A stretch of DNA of 64,000 nucleotides. It comes from an uncultured Lachnospiraceae bacterium (GTDB lineage: Bacteria > Bacillota > Clostridia > Lachnospirales > Lachnospiraceae). Where the stretch lies: assembly GCA_910583615.1 (NCBI GenBank), contig CAJTXP010000006.1:68421-132420 (forward strand), given 5' to 3'. The translations under genes were made by a program, and so were the position numbers. Shown here piece by piece: positions 47,915-56,876 of the stretch. Under the pieces are notes generated by a model, which saw nothing but the letters and a program-made list of their open reading frames with translations, was not told the origin of the DNA and searched no databases. Within the stretch, counting starts at the first letter, position 1; each line of letters begins with the position of its first letter.

Positions 47915-50056
47915 ATGGATATTTTACAGAAACTGACCGAAGAACTACAGGTGAAAAAGTGGCAGGTGGAAGCTGCCGTGAATCTGATCGACGAGGGGAA
48001 TACGATTCCTTTTATCTCCCGCTACCGGAAGGAGGCCACCGGAGCTTTGAATGACGAGCAGCTTCGGAAGCTGGACGAGCGTCTGACCTATCTGCGGAAT
48101 CTGGAGGATAAGAAAGCGCAGGTCCTGTCCAGCATTGAGGAACAGGGAAAGCTGACAGAAGAACTGCGCGCCCAGATCGAGGCGGCTCAGACTCAGGTGG
48201 CGGTGGACGACCTGTACCGGCCATACCGTCCCAAACGCCGGACCCGTGCCACCATGGCAAAAGAAAAAGGGCTGGAAGGACTGGCGAACATCATTCTCCT
48301 GCAGCTGACAAAGAATCCTCTGGAAGAAGAGGCGAAAAGTTATCTGTCGGAGGAAAAAGGCGTGCCGACCGTCGAGGAAGCGCTGGCGGGAGCCAGGGAC
48401 ATCATTGCGGAAAATATCTCAGATGAAGCGGATTACCGCACTTATATTCGTAACACTACTTTAAAAGAGGGAACGATTACCTCAGAAGCGAAGGACGAAA
48501 AGCAGGAATCTGTCTATGAGACCTATTATCATTTCAGCCAGCCGCTGAATAAGATGATGGGACATCGGACGCTTGCCCTGAACCGGGGAGAGGCGGAGAA
48601 GATCCTGACGGTGAAGATTGAAGCGCCGGAAGAGAAGATTCTGCGTTATCTGGAGAAGCAGGTGATCACCAGGGACAACCCGTATACTTCCGGAGCATTG
48701 AAAGAGACCATCGAAGACAGCTACCGCCGTCTGATTGCTCCCGCCATCGAGCGGGAAATCCGGAATCTTCTGACAGAGCAGGCGGAGGAAGGGGCGATTC
48801 AGGTTTTCGGAAAAAATCTGGAGCAGCTTCTGATGCAGCCGCCCATCGCAGGACAGACGGTCCTGGGCTGGGATCCGGCGTTTCGTACCGGCTGTAAGCT
48901 GGCGGTTGTAGATCCTACGGGCAAGGTATTGGATACAGTGGTCATCTATCCGACGGCGCCCCAGAATAAAGTAAAAGAAGCGAAAGCGACCTTAAAAAAG
49001 CTGATTGAGAAATACAACATCACATTGATTTCCCTTGGAAACGGAACCGCGTCCAGAGAATCCGAGCAGGTCATTGTGGAACTGTTTAAGGAGATCCCTC
49101 AGAAAGTGCAGTATGTGATCGTCAGCGAGGCGGGCGCGTCGGTCTATTCAGCCAGTAAGCTGGCGACCGAGGAATTTCCGAATTTTGACGTGGGACAGAG
49201 AAGCGCGGCGTCCATTGCGAGAAGGCTTCAGGATCCACTGGCGGAACTGGTGAAGATTGACCCCAAAGCCATCGGCGTGGGGCAGTATCAGCACGATATG
49301 AACCAGAAGCGTCTGAGCGAGGCGCTGGGCGGCGTGGTGGAAGATTCCGTCAATAAGGTGGGCGTGGACCTGAATACGGCGTCGGCGCCTCTTCTGGAAT
49401 ATATTTCCGGCATTACAAAGACGCTGGCGAAAAATATTGTGGCGTACCGGGAGCAGAACGGCCGTTTTGCAGACCGCCGCCAGCTGCTGAAGGTGCCGAA
49501 GCTGGGGCCGAAGGCATACGAGCAGTGCGCCGGATTCCTGCGCATCGCAGGCGGGACCAATCCGCTGGATACGACCAGCGTACATCCGGAGAGCTATGAG
49601 GCCGCCATGAAGCTTTTGACTTCTCTGGGATATTCAGCAGAGGATATCGTAAACGGCGGATTAAAGGGAATCTCCAGAAAGGTCAGTAAGCCGAAGCAGA
49701 TGGCGCAGGAGCTTGGAGTCGGGGAACTGACGCTGAAGGATATTGTTGCAGAGCTGGAGAAACCGGCCAGGGATCCGAGGGACGAGATGCCCCGTCCGGT
49801 GCTTCGAAGCGACGTGCTGGATATGAAGGATCTGACGCCGGGGATGGTATTGAAAGGGACGGTGCGCAATATCATAGACTTTGGCGCATTTGTGGATATC
49901 GGCGTCCATCAGGACGGGCTGGTTCATATTTCCCAGATGTGTGACCGCTATATCAAACATCCTCTTGAAGTAGTGAAGGTCGGCGACATTGTGGAAGTGA
50001 AGGTGATCAGCGTGGATCCGGTGAAAAAGCGGATTGCGCTGACCATGAAAGTGTGA
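47915..50056 (+). CDS. tex: Tex-family RNA-binding transcription accessory protein
   Basis: 713 residues. N-terminal Tex helical region (VNLIDEGNTIPFISRYRKEA), a YqgF/RNase H-like domain (VLGWDPAFRTGCKLAVVDPT, about 320), HhH segments (VDLNTASAPLLEYISGITKT, LLKVPKLGPKAYEQCAGFLR), and a C-terminal S1 RNA-binding domain (GTVRNIIDFGAFVDIGVHQD, about 650-713). Length matches Tex (~710-780). AAAGGAG precedes ATG 47915. It leads into a hypothetical gene. Confidence 0.93.
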   Translation: MDILQKLTEELQVKKWQVEAAVNLIDEGNTIPFISRYRKEATGALNDEQLRKLDERLTYLRNLEDKKAQVLSSIEEQGKLTEELRAQIEAAQTQVAVDDLYRPYRPKRRTRATMAKEKGLEGLANIILLQLTKNPLEEEAKSYLSEEKGVPTVEEALAGARDIIAENISDEADYRTYIRNTTLKEGTITSEAKDEKQESVYETYYHFSQPLNKMMGHRTLALNRGEAEKILTVKIEAPEEKILRYLEKQVITRDNPYTSGALKETIEDSYRRLIAPAIEREIRNLLTEQAEEGAIQVFGKNLEQLLMQPPIAGQTVLGWDPAFRTGCKLAVVDPTGKVLDTVVIYPTAPQNKVKEAKATLKKLIEKYNITLISLGNGTASRESEQVIVELFKEIPQKVQYVIVSEAGASVYSASKLATEEFPNFDVGQRSAASIARRLQDPLAELVKIDPKAIGVGQYQHDMNQKRLSEALGGVVEDSVNKVGVDLNTASAPLLEYISGITKTLAKNIVAYREQNGRFADRRQLLKVPKLGPKAYEQCAGFLRIAGGTNPLDTTSVHPESYEAAMKLLTSLGYSAEDIVNGGLKGISRKVSKPKQMAQELGVGELTLKDIVAELEKPARDPRDEMPRPVLRSDVLDMKDLTPGMVLKGTVRNIIDFGAFVDIGVHQDGLVHISQMCDRYIKHPLEVVKVGDIVEVKVISVDPVKKRIALTMKV

Positions 50057-50113
50057 TACGATTTCCTATATCGAGGAAACGGGATAGAAAGTGAAGGACT
50101 GGAGTAGAAACAT

Positions 50114-51028
50114 ATGGCAGGATTTTTAAAAGGATTATTTTCAAAGAAATCAGACAAAGAAGCAGACGTACCGCCGCAGTCGTCTCCCCGCAGGGAGGTG
50201 ACAGAATTGTCAAAGCTGTCGGAAAAATATTACCGGATGGGAAAGGAATATCAGCTGAAAGGCGATCTGGAACGCGCCCGATTGTATCTGGAACGTGCGT
50301 CCACCATATACAGCAATTTTGACCAGGTTTATGATGAATGCGAGTCCTTTATGTATGACTGTGACGAGCAGGTCGGGATGCTCGAAGATGAAGAACTGCT
50401 CTATAATGAGATTCTGGAGCAGGTGGAAGAGAAGGCGGAAGAACTGACGAACAGACAGAGCTATATCTGGGGGATCTTAAGCTTTGCAAGACTGCAGAAA
50501 ATCTTTCAAAAGCTTTCCGGATGTGAGGAGTGCGGGATTCTCAAGGAGACGGGACGGGTGCTGGATGTTCTGTGCCATGGCGTGGAACAGACGACGACTT
50601 CAGAGGAACTGGGATATCTTCAGGATTATGTCAACCGTTTTTATGATTTTGACAATTCAGAAGCATTTGTCCGTGAAACAAATCAGGTATCACTGGAAAA
50701 TGGCCGGACTTTGCAGGTATTTGATCTGAACGGTAATTCTACGCTCACCTGCCTTCACCTCTTCCTGGATAAATGTGCTTATATTCTGGAGTCCGGATTT
50801 CATATGGCGGATTTTGGAGAGCCGATGGAGCTGGATTTTATTCCGGGGACATTGATGATTGACTATTATCTCCGCAATGAGGAAGGAGATCTTCACGAAA
50901 TTGCTCAGATCCAGGAAGAGGTAAAACGCATCTGGTCCGATTTTGAGTTTGTAAAGGAGGATCCTGATGCTCAGGCGGTGACAGAGCGGACAGGACGATA
51001 TCGGGAGCTGGATATACTGAATGTCTGA
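50114..51028 (+). CDS. Hypothetical protein, helical, near tsaE
   Basis: 304 residues. The N-terminus is basic and Ser/Lys rich (FLKGLFSKKSDKEADVPP), followed by a long helical and acidic region (VYDECESFMYDCDEQVGMLE, EQVEEKAEELTNRQ) that resembles a tetratricopeptide-like repeat at 50-100, and a C-terminal alpha/beta region. No family recognised. It starts 58 bp after tex with a weak ribosome binding site, and 18 bp before tsaE, so it may be part of the same transcript. Confidence 0.65.
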   Translation: MAGFLKGLFSKKSDKEADVPPQSSPRREVTELSKLSEKYYRMGKEYQLKGDLERARLYLERASTIYSNFDQVYDECESFMYDCDEQVGMLEDEELLYNEILEQVEEKAEELTNRQSYIWGILSFARLQKIFQKLSGCEECGILKETGRVLDVLCHGVEQTTTSEELGYLQDYVNRFYDFDNSEAFVRETNQVSLENGRTLQVFDLNGNSTLTCLHLFLDKCAYILESGFHMADFGEPMELDFIPGTLMIDYYLRNEEGDLHEIAQIQEEVKRIWSDFEFVKEDPDAQAVTERTGRYRELDILNV

Positions 51029-51046
51029 AAGACGCAGGAGTGAGAT

Positions 51047-51487
51047 ATGGTAACGGAGACATATGGTGCAGAGGAAACCTTTGCGCTTGGCAGGAGAATA
51101 GGAGAGACTGCGCATCCGGGTATGGTTTTGTCGCTGACCGGGGATCTGGGCGCCGGCAAGACGGTTTTTACGCAGGGAGTGGCTGCCGGACTCGGCATTG
51201 AGGAGGCGGTCAACAGCCCTACTTTTACGATTGTGCAGATTTATGACGGAGGTCGTCTTCCGTTTTATCATTTTGACGTATACCGGATCGGCGATATGGA
51301 AGAAATGGATGAGATCGGCTATGAAGACTGCTTTTACGGGGATGGAGTCTGCCTGGTGGAATGGGCGGATTTGATCAAAGAGCTGCTTCCGGAGGATGTA
51401 TGCCGGATTACGATTGAGAAGGATCTGGAAAAAGGCTTTGATTATCGACGGATTACCCTGGAAGGACTGGAGGTGCAGAGGATTTGA
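51047..51487 (+). CDS. tsaE: tRNA t6A synthesis ATPase TsaE
   Basis: 146 residues. Walker A is LTGDLGAGKTVFTQG (about 30-45), the TsaE Ser/Thr loop is NSPTFTIVQIY and YHFDVYRI follows. It hydrolyses ATP to reset the TsaBD complex in threonylcarbamoyladenosine synthesis. Its stop overlaps the TTG start of tsaB (TTGA), so the two are translationally coupled. Confidence 0.95.
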   Translation: MVTETYGAEETFALGRRIGETAHPGMVLSLTGDLGAGKTVFTQGVAAGLGIEEAVNSPTFTIVQIYDGGRLPFYHFDVYRIGDMEEMDEIGYEDCFYGDGVCLVEWADLIKELLPEDVCRITIEKDLEKGFDYRRITLEGLEVQRI

Positions 51488-52257
51488 AAGAGGAAAAGCT
51501 TTGGAAGGTTCTGGCGCTGGACAGTTCCGGGCTGGTCGCTTCTGTTGCTCTTGTGGAGGGCGACGGATTTGAAAATACGCTGCGGGCCGAGTATACGGTA
51601 AATTATAAAAAGACGCACTCTCAGACGCTGCTTCCCATGCTGGATGAAATCGTGAAAATGACGGAATTTGATCTGGAAAGTGTGGATGCCATAGCGGTGA
51701 CGGCAGGACCGGGATCCTTTACGGGACTTCGGATCGGATCGGCTACGGCAAAAGGACTGGGCCTTGCGCTTCAGAAGCCGTTGGTGGCGGTGCCGACGCT
51801 GGATGCGCTGGCATACAACCTGTATGGTGTGGAAGGACTGATCTGCCCCTTGATGGATGCCCGAAGAAACCAGGTTTATACCGGAATCTACGAGTTCCGT
51901 CAGGGACGGCTGCAAAGACTCATGGAGCCTGCGGCAGTGGATATCGCGGAAGTCGCAGAAAAGCTGTGTGCGTTCCAAAGAGATGTGATCTTTCTGGGAG
52001 ACGGGGTTCCCGTATACCGTCACAGACTGACGGAAGTCCTGCTTGCAGAGCTTACACAGGAAGGAAGGAAACACTGCTGTGCGCCTGCCCACTTGAGCAG
52101 GCAGAGAGCCGGTTCCGCAGGAATGCTGGCGCTCTCGTACATCCGGGAAGGAAAGACGGAGACGGCGGCGGAGCATCGTCCGGATTATTTCAGACTGTCT
52201 CAGGCAGAGCGGGAGCGTGCGGCAAAGGAGCAGGAGAAAAAGGGGAATCCTGTATGA
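51484..52257 (+). CDS. tsaB: tRNA t6A synthesis protein TsaB
   Basis: 257 residues, starting at TTG 51484 and overlapping tsaE by 4 nt. The N-terminal ASKHA-type segment VLALDSSGLVASVAL and the conserved AGPGSFTGLRIGSATAKGLG (about 75-95) identify it as YeaZ/TsaB, the scaffolding partner of TsaD. Length is slightly longer than E. coli TsaB (231). The stop overlaps the next ATG (ATGA at 52254). Confidence 0.95.
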   Translation: MKEEKLWKVLALDSSGLVASVALVEGDGFENTLRAEYTVNYKKTHSQTLLPMLDEIVKMTEFDLESVDAIAVTAGPGSFTGLRIGSATAKGLGLALQKPLVAVPTLDALAYNLYGVEGLICPLMDARRNQVYTGIYEFRQGRLQRLMEPAAVDIAEVAEKLCAFQRDVIFLGDGVPVYRHRLTEVLLAELTQEGRKHCCAPAHLSRQRAGSAGMLALSYIREGKTETAAEHRPDYFRLSQAERERAAKEQEKKGNPV

Positions 52258-52706
52258 TACGCAGGATGCTCGAAGCGGATCTTTCTGATGTGTCAGAGCT
52301 GGAAAGACAGTATTTTTCCATGCCCTGGTCCGAAAAGCAGCTGCGGGAAAGCCTTGAGAATCCGGATTATCTGTTCCTGGTCCTGGAGCTGGAAGGGAAG
52401 ATTGCCGGCTATGCAGGCCTTGTCAGAGCCGGGGACGAGGGCGATATTACCAATGTGGTGCTGGCGGAGGAATGCCGGGGCCGGGGATTTGGGAAACTGC
52501 TGGTAAGGACTCTGCTGGAAGAAGGAAAGCGACGCGGGATCCGGGACTTTACGCTGGAGGTAAGAGTCAGCAATACCCCGGCGATCCATGTCTATGAAGC
52601 TTTGGGATTTGTAAAGGAAGGCGTCCGGAAGCGATTCTATGAGAAGCCGACGGAAGATGCATGGATCATGTGGAAGAGAGATGGCAGCAGTTCCCTGTTT
52701 CTTTAA
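52254..52706 (+). CDS. rimI: Ribosomal protein S18-alanine N-acetyltransferase RimI
   Basis: 150 residues. GNAT fold: VVLAEECRGRGFGKLLVRTL carries the RGxGxG/A acetyl-CoA loop (about 65-80), and EVRVSNTPAIHVYEALGFVK is the RimI signature. Starts at ATG 52254, overlapping tsaB by 4 nt. In Firmicutes rimI commonly sits in the tsaE-tsaB-rimI-tsaD cluster. Confidence 0.92.
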   Translation: MIRRMLEADLSDVSELERQYFSMPWSEKQLRESLENPDYLFLVLELEGKIAGYAGLVRAGDEGDITNVVLAEECRGRGFGKLLVRTLLEEGKRRGIRDFTLEVRVSNTPAIHVYEALGFVKEGVRKRFYEKPTEDAWIMWKRDGSSSLFL

Positions 52707-52769
52707 AGCTGGAGGCAATATATAATCTCCATGTAAGCAAAAAAGCTGTGATACGGGGAGGATAAAAAT

Positions 52770-53018
52770 ATGCGCCAGTATATGGGAACAGAAGAAAAAA
52801 TTTTAAAAAAGATCGTCTGTAATCAGTGCGGACGGGAATTGAAACTGGAAAACGGAATCGTGCAGGAAGGAGTGTTCTCAGGGGATGCCCGTTGGGGATA
52901 CTTTTCTGAGAGAGACGGAGAAAAACATCAGTTTGATCTGTGTGAGACGTGTTATGAGCGTCTGATCCGGAACTTTCTGATTCCTGTTACAGTAGAAGAA
53001 GAAACGGAACTTTTGTAA
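52770..53018 (+). CDS. Small zinc-ribbon protein
   Basis: 82 residues. CNQCGRELK (about 17-25) and CETCYERL (about 57-64) form a four-Cys zinc-binding site; the middle GIVQEGVFSGDARWGYFSER is a beta hairpin-like segment. No named family known to me. It lies between rimI and rnz. Confidence 0.65.
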   Translation: MRQYMGTEEKILKKIVCNQCGRELKLENGIVQEGVFSGDARWGYFSERDGEKHQFDLCETCYERLIRNFLIPVTVEEETELL

Positions 53019-53092
53019 AACAGCATCTGCAGGAACTGCTCTGGGCAGCCGATGCGGTTCTGGCCGATGCGGAACTTTAAATAGGAGAAATT

Positions 53093-54007
53093 ATGCTTGA
53101 TATCTGTCTGCTGGGGAGCGGAGGCATGATGCCGCTTCCCTATCGCTGGTTGACTTCTTTGATGGTACGTTATAATGGCAGCAGTCTCCTGGTGGACTGT
53201 GGAGAAGGGACGCAGATTGCCATTAAGGAAAAAGGATGGAGCTTTAAGCCCATTGATGTGATCTGCTTTACACATTATCACGGAGATCATATCAGCGGGC
53301 TTCCGGGACTTCTGCTGACCATGGGAAATGCGGACCGGACAGACCCGCTGACGCTGATCGGGCCGAAAGGCCTGGAACGGGTGGTGAATTCCCTGCGGGT
53401 CATTGCGCCCGAACTGCCGTTTCCCATTCAGTTCAGGGAAATAAACGGAGCGGAAGAGGAATTTTGCCTGAACGGCTATCGTCTGAAGGCATTTAAAGTA
53501 AATCATAACGTGCTGTGTTACGGATATACGCTGGAACTGGACCGGGCAGGCCGTTTTCAGCTGGAGGAGGCGCTCCGGCTGGACATTCCGAAGAAATACT
53601 GGAGCAGGCTTCAAAAGGGTGAGACGATCGCAGCCGAGGAGGGAACCTTTACGCCGGATATGGTTCTTGGAAAGCCAAGAAAAGGAATCAAGCTTACGTA
53701 CTGTACAGATACCAGGCCGGTTCCTGCAATCGTGGAAAACGCCCGTCATTCTGATCTGTTTATCTGTGAAGGGATGTACGGAGAAAAGGAAAAAGAGGCA
53801 AAAGCCAGAGAACATAAGCACATGACCTTTTATGAGGCGGCGGGACTGGCAAAGTCCGCGGAAGTAAAAGAGATGTGGCTGACGCATTACAGTCCGTCGC
53901 TGACGCGCCCGGAGGAATATATGGAAGAAGTGCGGGGCATTTTCCCCGCTGCAAAGGCAGGAAAGGACAGAATGTCCGTGGAACTGGATTTTGAAAAGGA
54001 AGAGTGA
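53093..54007 (+). CDS. rnz: Ribonuclease Z
   Basis: 304 residues, metallo-beta-lactamase fold; removes the 3' trailer from tRNA precursors. Metal motif THYHGDHISGLPGLL (HxHxDH, about 61-75), YCTDTRPVPA with a metal Asp near 205, and C-terminal LTHYSPSLTRPEEY. It differs from the E. coli-type 305-residue RNase Z in details, but the length matches. It follows the zinc-ribbon gene by 74 bp and precedes tsaD by 10 nt. Confidence 0.93.
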   Translation: MLDICLLGSGGMMPLPYRWLTSLMVRYNGSSLLVDCGEGTQIAIKEKGWSFKPIDVICFTHYHGDHISGLPGLLLTMGNADRTDPLTLIGPKGLERVVNSLRVIAPELPFPIQFREINGAEEEFCLNGYRLKAFKVNHNVLCYGYTLELDRAGRFQLEEALRLDIPKKYWSRLQKGETIAAEEGTFTPDMVLGKPRKGIKLTYCTDTRPVPAIVENARHSDLFICEGMYGEKEKEAKAREHKHMTFYEAAGLAKSAEVKEMWLTHYSPSLTRPEEYMEEVRGIFPAAKAGKDRMSVELDFEKEE

Positions 54008-54017
54008 GCGGTGAACG

Positions 54018-55046
54018 ATGGAAGAGAAAAAAGAAATATTAATACTGGCAATCGAAAGTTCCTGTGACGAAACCGCGGCCGCCGTTGTAAAAAACGGCAG
54101 GGAAGTCCTGTCCAATGTCATATCTTCCCAGATCGACCTGCATACTTTGTACGGCGGGGTCGTTCCGGAGATTGCTTCCCGAAAACATATCGAGAGGATC
54201 AACTATGTGATTCAGGAAGCGCTGGATCAGGCAAATGTGACGCTGAAGGATCTTGATGCCATCGGGGTAACCTATGGCCCCGGCCTGGTAGGCGCCCTTC
54301 TGGTTGGAGTGGCAGAAGCAAAGGCGATCAGCTATGCGGCAAAGCTTCCTCTGATCGGAGTACATCATATCGAAGGTCATATATCGGCCAATTACATTGA
54401 ACATAAGGATCTGGAACCGCCGTTTGCATGTCTTGTGGTATCAGGAGGACATACGCACCTGGTGATTGTACGCGATTATGGGGAATATGAGATCATAGGA
54501 CGGACCAGAGATGATGCAGCGGGAGAGGCGTTTGACAAAGTGGCCCGTGCCATCGGCCTTGGTTATCCCGGAGGGCCGAAGATCGACCGGGTCTCAAAAG
54601 AAGGAAATCCGGATGCCGTGCATTTTCCCCGGGCAAAGGTTGAGGGCGCGCCTTACGATTTCAGTTTCAGCGGCGTGAAATCAGCGGTATTAAATCATAT
54701 CAACGGATGCAGGATGAAGGGGGAAGAGATCTGCCAGGCGGATATTGCGGCGTCCTTTCAGAAAGCGGTCTGTGACGTTCTGGTATCGCATGCAGTCGAG
54801 GCGGCAAAAGATTATCATATGCCGAAGCTTGCCCTTGCCGGAGGCGTTGCGTCGAATTCTGCTCTTCGCTCCATGATGGAAGAGGCGTGCAGAAAGGAAA
54901 AGATCCCTTTGTATTATCCGTCTCCGATCTTATGCACGGACAATGCGGCGATGATCGGCGCGGCTGCGTATTATGAATACCGGAAAGGGGTTCGGCATGG
55001 CTTGGACCTGAATGCAGTCCCGAATCTGAAACTGGGAGAACGATAG
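54018..55046 (+). CDS. tsaD: tRNA t6A threonylcarbamoyltransferase TsaD
   Basis: 342 residues. ILAIESSCDETAAAVVKNGR (N-terminal), HHIEGHISANYIEH (two metal-binding His, about 110-125), CLVVSGGHTHLVIV, and ALAGGVASNSALR near 275. Transfers threonylcarbamoyl to A37 of tRNA with TsaB and TsaE. It completes the Tsa cluster started at 51047; TsaC/Sua5 is not in the window. Confidence 0.96.
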   Translation: MEEKKEILILAIESSCDETAAAVVKNGREVLSNVISSQIDLHTLYGGVVPEIASRKHIERINYVIQEALDQANVTLKDLDAIGVTYGPGLVGALLVGVAEAKAISYAAKLPLIGVHHIEGHISANYIEHKDLEPPFACLVVSGGHTHLVIVRDYGEYEIIGRTRDDAAGEAFDKVARAIGLGYPGGPKIDRVSKEGNPDAVHFPRAKVEGAPYDFSFSGVKSAVLNHINGCRMKGEEICQADIAASFQKAVCDVLVSHAVEAAKDYHMPKLALAGGVASNSALRSMMEEACRKEKIPLYYPSPILCTDNAAMIGAAAYYEYRKGVRHGLDLNAVPNLKLGER

Positions 55047-55054
55047 GAGAGAGT

Positions 55055-55789
55055 ATGGGAAAAGCACATTGTACAGCGATCCTGCTGGCAGGGGGCCGGG
55101 GAAAACGCATGGGGACGGCTCAGTCCAAGATGTATCTGCTGATTCAGGATAAGCCGGTCCTGTATTATTCGCTGGACGTATTTGAAAAATCCGGAGTGAT
55201 TGACGAAGTGGTTCTGGTGGCTGGAAAAGGGCAGATCCCCTACTGCCGTCGGGAAATTGTTGAAAAATACGGTTTTCAGAAAGTAAAGGCCATTGTAGAG
55301 GGCGGTGCAGAACGTTACCATTCGGTATGGGAAGGGCTGCGTGTTCTGGAAAAAGAGAACAAAAAAGGCGGTTATGTATTTATTCATGACGGCGCGCGTC
55401 CTTTCATCAACGAGGAAATACTGGAACGTTCCTATGAGGAGGTTTGTAAAAGCCGTGCCTGCGTGGTGGGGATGCCGGTGAAGGACACGATCAAGATTGC
55501 GGATGAAAAAGGCTGCATCCATATGACGCCCAACCGGAGTCTGGTGTGGCAGATCCAGACTCCGCAGGTGTTTGCAGAGGAGCTGATTATTCCGGCCTAC
55601 CGGGAAGTGATCGAAAAAGAGCAGGAACTTCTTTCCCAGGGCATTCAGATCACCGATGACGCGATGGTGGTGGAAAATGTCTGCGGCTGCCCGGTACGTC
55701 TGGTGGAAGGATCTTACGCAAATCTGAAGATTACAACACCGGAAGATCTGGAGATTGCCAGAATATTTGCAGATGAAAAAGAACTGTGA
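55055..55789 (+). CDS. ispD: 2-C-methyl-D-erythritol 4-phosphate cytidylyltransferase
   Basis: 244 residues, the MEP isoprenoid pathway enzyme. N-terminal nucleotide loop AILLAGGRGKRMGTAQSKMY, FIHDGARPFIN near residue 107 (the D-G-A-R-P motif), and PVKDTIKIAD followed by WQIQTPQVF. RBS AGGAGAG. It ends the run of genes starting at tex and is followed by a terminator. Confidence 0.95.
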   Translation: MGKAHCTAILLAGGRGKRMGTAQSKMYLLIQDKPVLYYSLDVFEKSGVIDEVVLVAGKGQIPYCRREIVEKYGFQKVKAIVEGGAERYHSVWEGLRVLEKENKKGGYVFIHDGARPFINEEILERSYEEVCKSRACVVGMPVKDTIKIADEKGCIHMTPNRSLVWQIQTPQVFAEELIIPAYREVIEKEQELLSQGIQITDDAMVVENVCGCPVRLVEGSYANLKITTPEDLEIARIFADEKEL

Positions 55790-55836
55790 ACACAGGCAGG
55801 AGCCGCGACGCCTGCCGGATAACTTTTTAAATTCTA

Positions 55837-55864
55837 AAGGCAGTCTTGTGGGCTGTCTTTTTTT
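55837..55864 (+). terminator. Terminator after ispD
   Basis: Imperfect stem AGGCAG/CTGTCT around TCTTGTGGG with TTTTTTT after it. Confidence 0.65.
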
Positions 55865-56001
55865 GCGCCACAAAAACAAACGGCATTCATTCCCCGGAAG
55901 AGAAAAACCAGATAAGGCGTAGCTTCAGAAAGACAGTTTTCTGCGACATTTATCAGTCTTTTTACAGCAGGATGCTTTTGAGAAAGGTGAAAAAAGACGA
56001 T

Positions 56002-56082
56002 TTATGATATAATGTCACCAACTGGAGCGAAGCGGAAGCTGATGACCTGCGCGAGCATCAGCGAGCTTCCTTATGATATAAT
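56002..56082. repeat. 12-bp direct repeat around a 57-bp hairpin insert
   Basis: TTATGATATAAT occurs at 56002-56013 and 56071-56082. The 57 bp between contain GGAAGCTGATG/CATCAGCGAGCTTCC-type inverted repeats, a compact hairpin. The duplicated 12-mer contains a perfect TATAAT -10 box, so the insert doubled the -10 of the promoter of the following response regulator gene. The rest of the 379-bp gap (55790-56168) is the ispD terminator and leader. Confidence 0.75.
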
Positions 56083-56168
56083 TTTAAAGTGTTCCCGGAA
56101 AGCAGATAAATGAAAAAGATCAGAAGCTGCCATATGGAGAAGAGGGGGAAGACAAGGAGGTATCCTGA

Positions 56169-56870
56169 ATGATAAAAATTGCGGTCTGCGACGATGAGCC
56201 GGTCATGTGCGGGCGGCTGGAACAAATGATTGCATTGAGGCTGGAACAAAGGAACGAAACGTTCCGGATCACCTGCTGCACAAATGCCGTACAGTTTTTC
56301 TATGGCCCTCTGGATTATGATCTGGTCTTTCTGGACATTCAGATGCCGAACCTGAACGGGATCGAGCTGGCAAAACGGCTCCGTGAGAAGGGCTTTGAAG
56401 GTGTGATGATTTTTGTGACGGTGCTGGAAGAATACATGCCGGATGCCTTTGAAGTGGAGGCTATGGACTATCTGTGCAAACCTGTGGATGAACATCGTCT
56501 GGAGCGCGCACTGGAGCGCAGCCTGAAACGCCTGAAACGGAAGGAGGAACGATACCTGACGATTCATACCATGAACTGGTGCAGGAACGTGAAGCTTAAG
56601 GATATCTATTACTGTGAGGTAGTGAACCGGAAAATTTATCTGCATACCAGAGACGGGGTGCTGGAGTATTATGGGAGGATCCGGGAAGTGGAGCAGCAGA
56701 CCGCGCCGGATTTTATAAGGTGCCACCGAAGCTTTCTGGTCAATCCGGATCATCTGTCCGAATACAGGGACGGACAGGCGGTTCTGGAAAATGGGGAACG
56801 GGTGCCGGTTTCCAAAAACTGCCACGCGCTGTTTATGAAAAAAGTGATGGAATATATGGGAAAGGAGTGA
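56169..56870 (+). CDS. LytTR-family response regulator
   Basis: 233 residues. The receiver domain has the acidic pair CDDE at residues 8-9, phospho-Asp 56 in LVFLDIQMPN and the lysine in DYLCKPVDEH (about 105). The C-terminal LytTR DNA-binding domain spans about 130-230 (IYYCEVVNRKIYLHTRDGVL, CHRSFLVNPDHL). AAGGAGG precedes the ATG. It is paired with the histidine kinase 6 nt downstream and likely controls nearby or peptide-type targets. Confidence 0.92.
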   Translation: MIKIAVCDDEPVMCGRLEQMIALRLEQRNETFRITCCTNAVQFFYGPLDYDLVFLDIQMPNLNGIELAKRLREKGFEGVMIFVTVLEEYMPDAFEVEAMDYLCKPVDEHRLERALERSLKRLKRKEERYLTIHTMNWCRNVKLKDIYYCEVVNRKIYLHTRDGVLEYYGRIREVEQQTAPDFIRCHRSFLVNPDHLSEYRDGQAVLENGERVPVSKNCHALFMKKVMEYMGKE

Positions 56871-56876
56871 AAGAGA

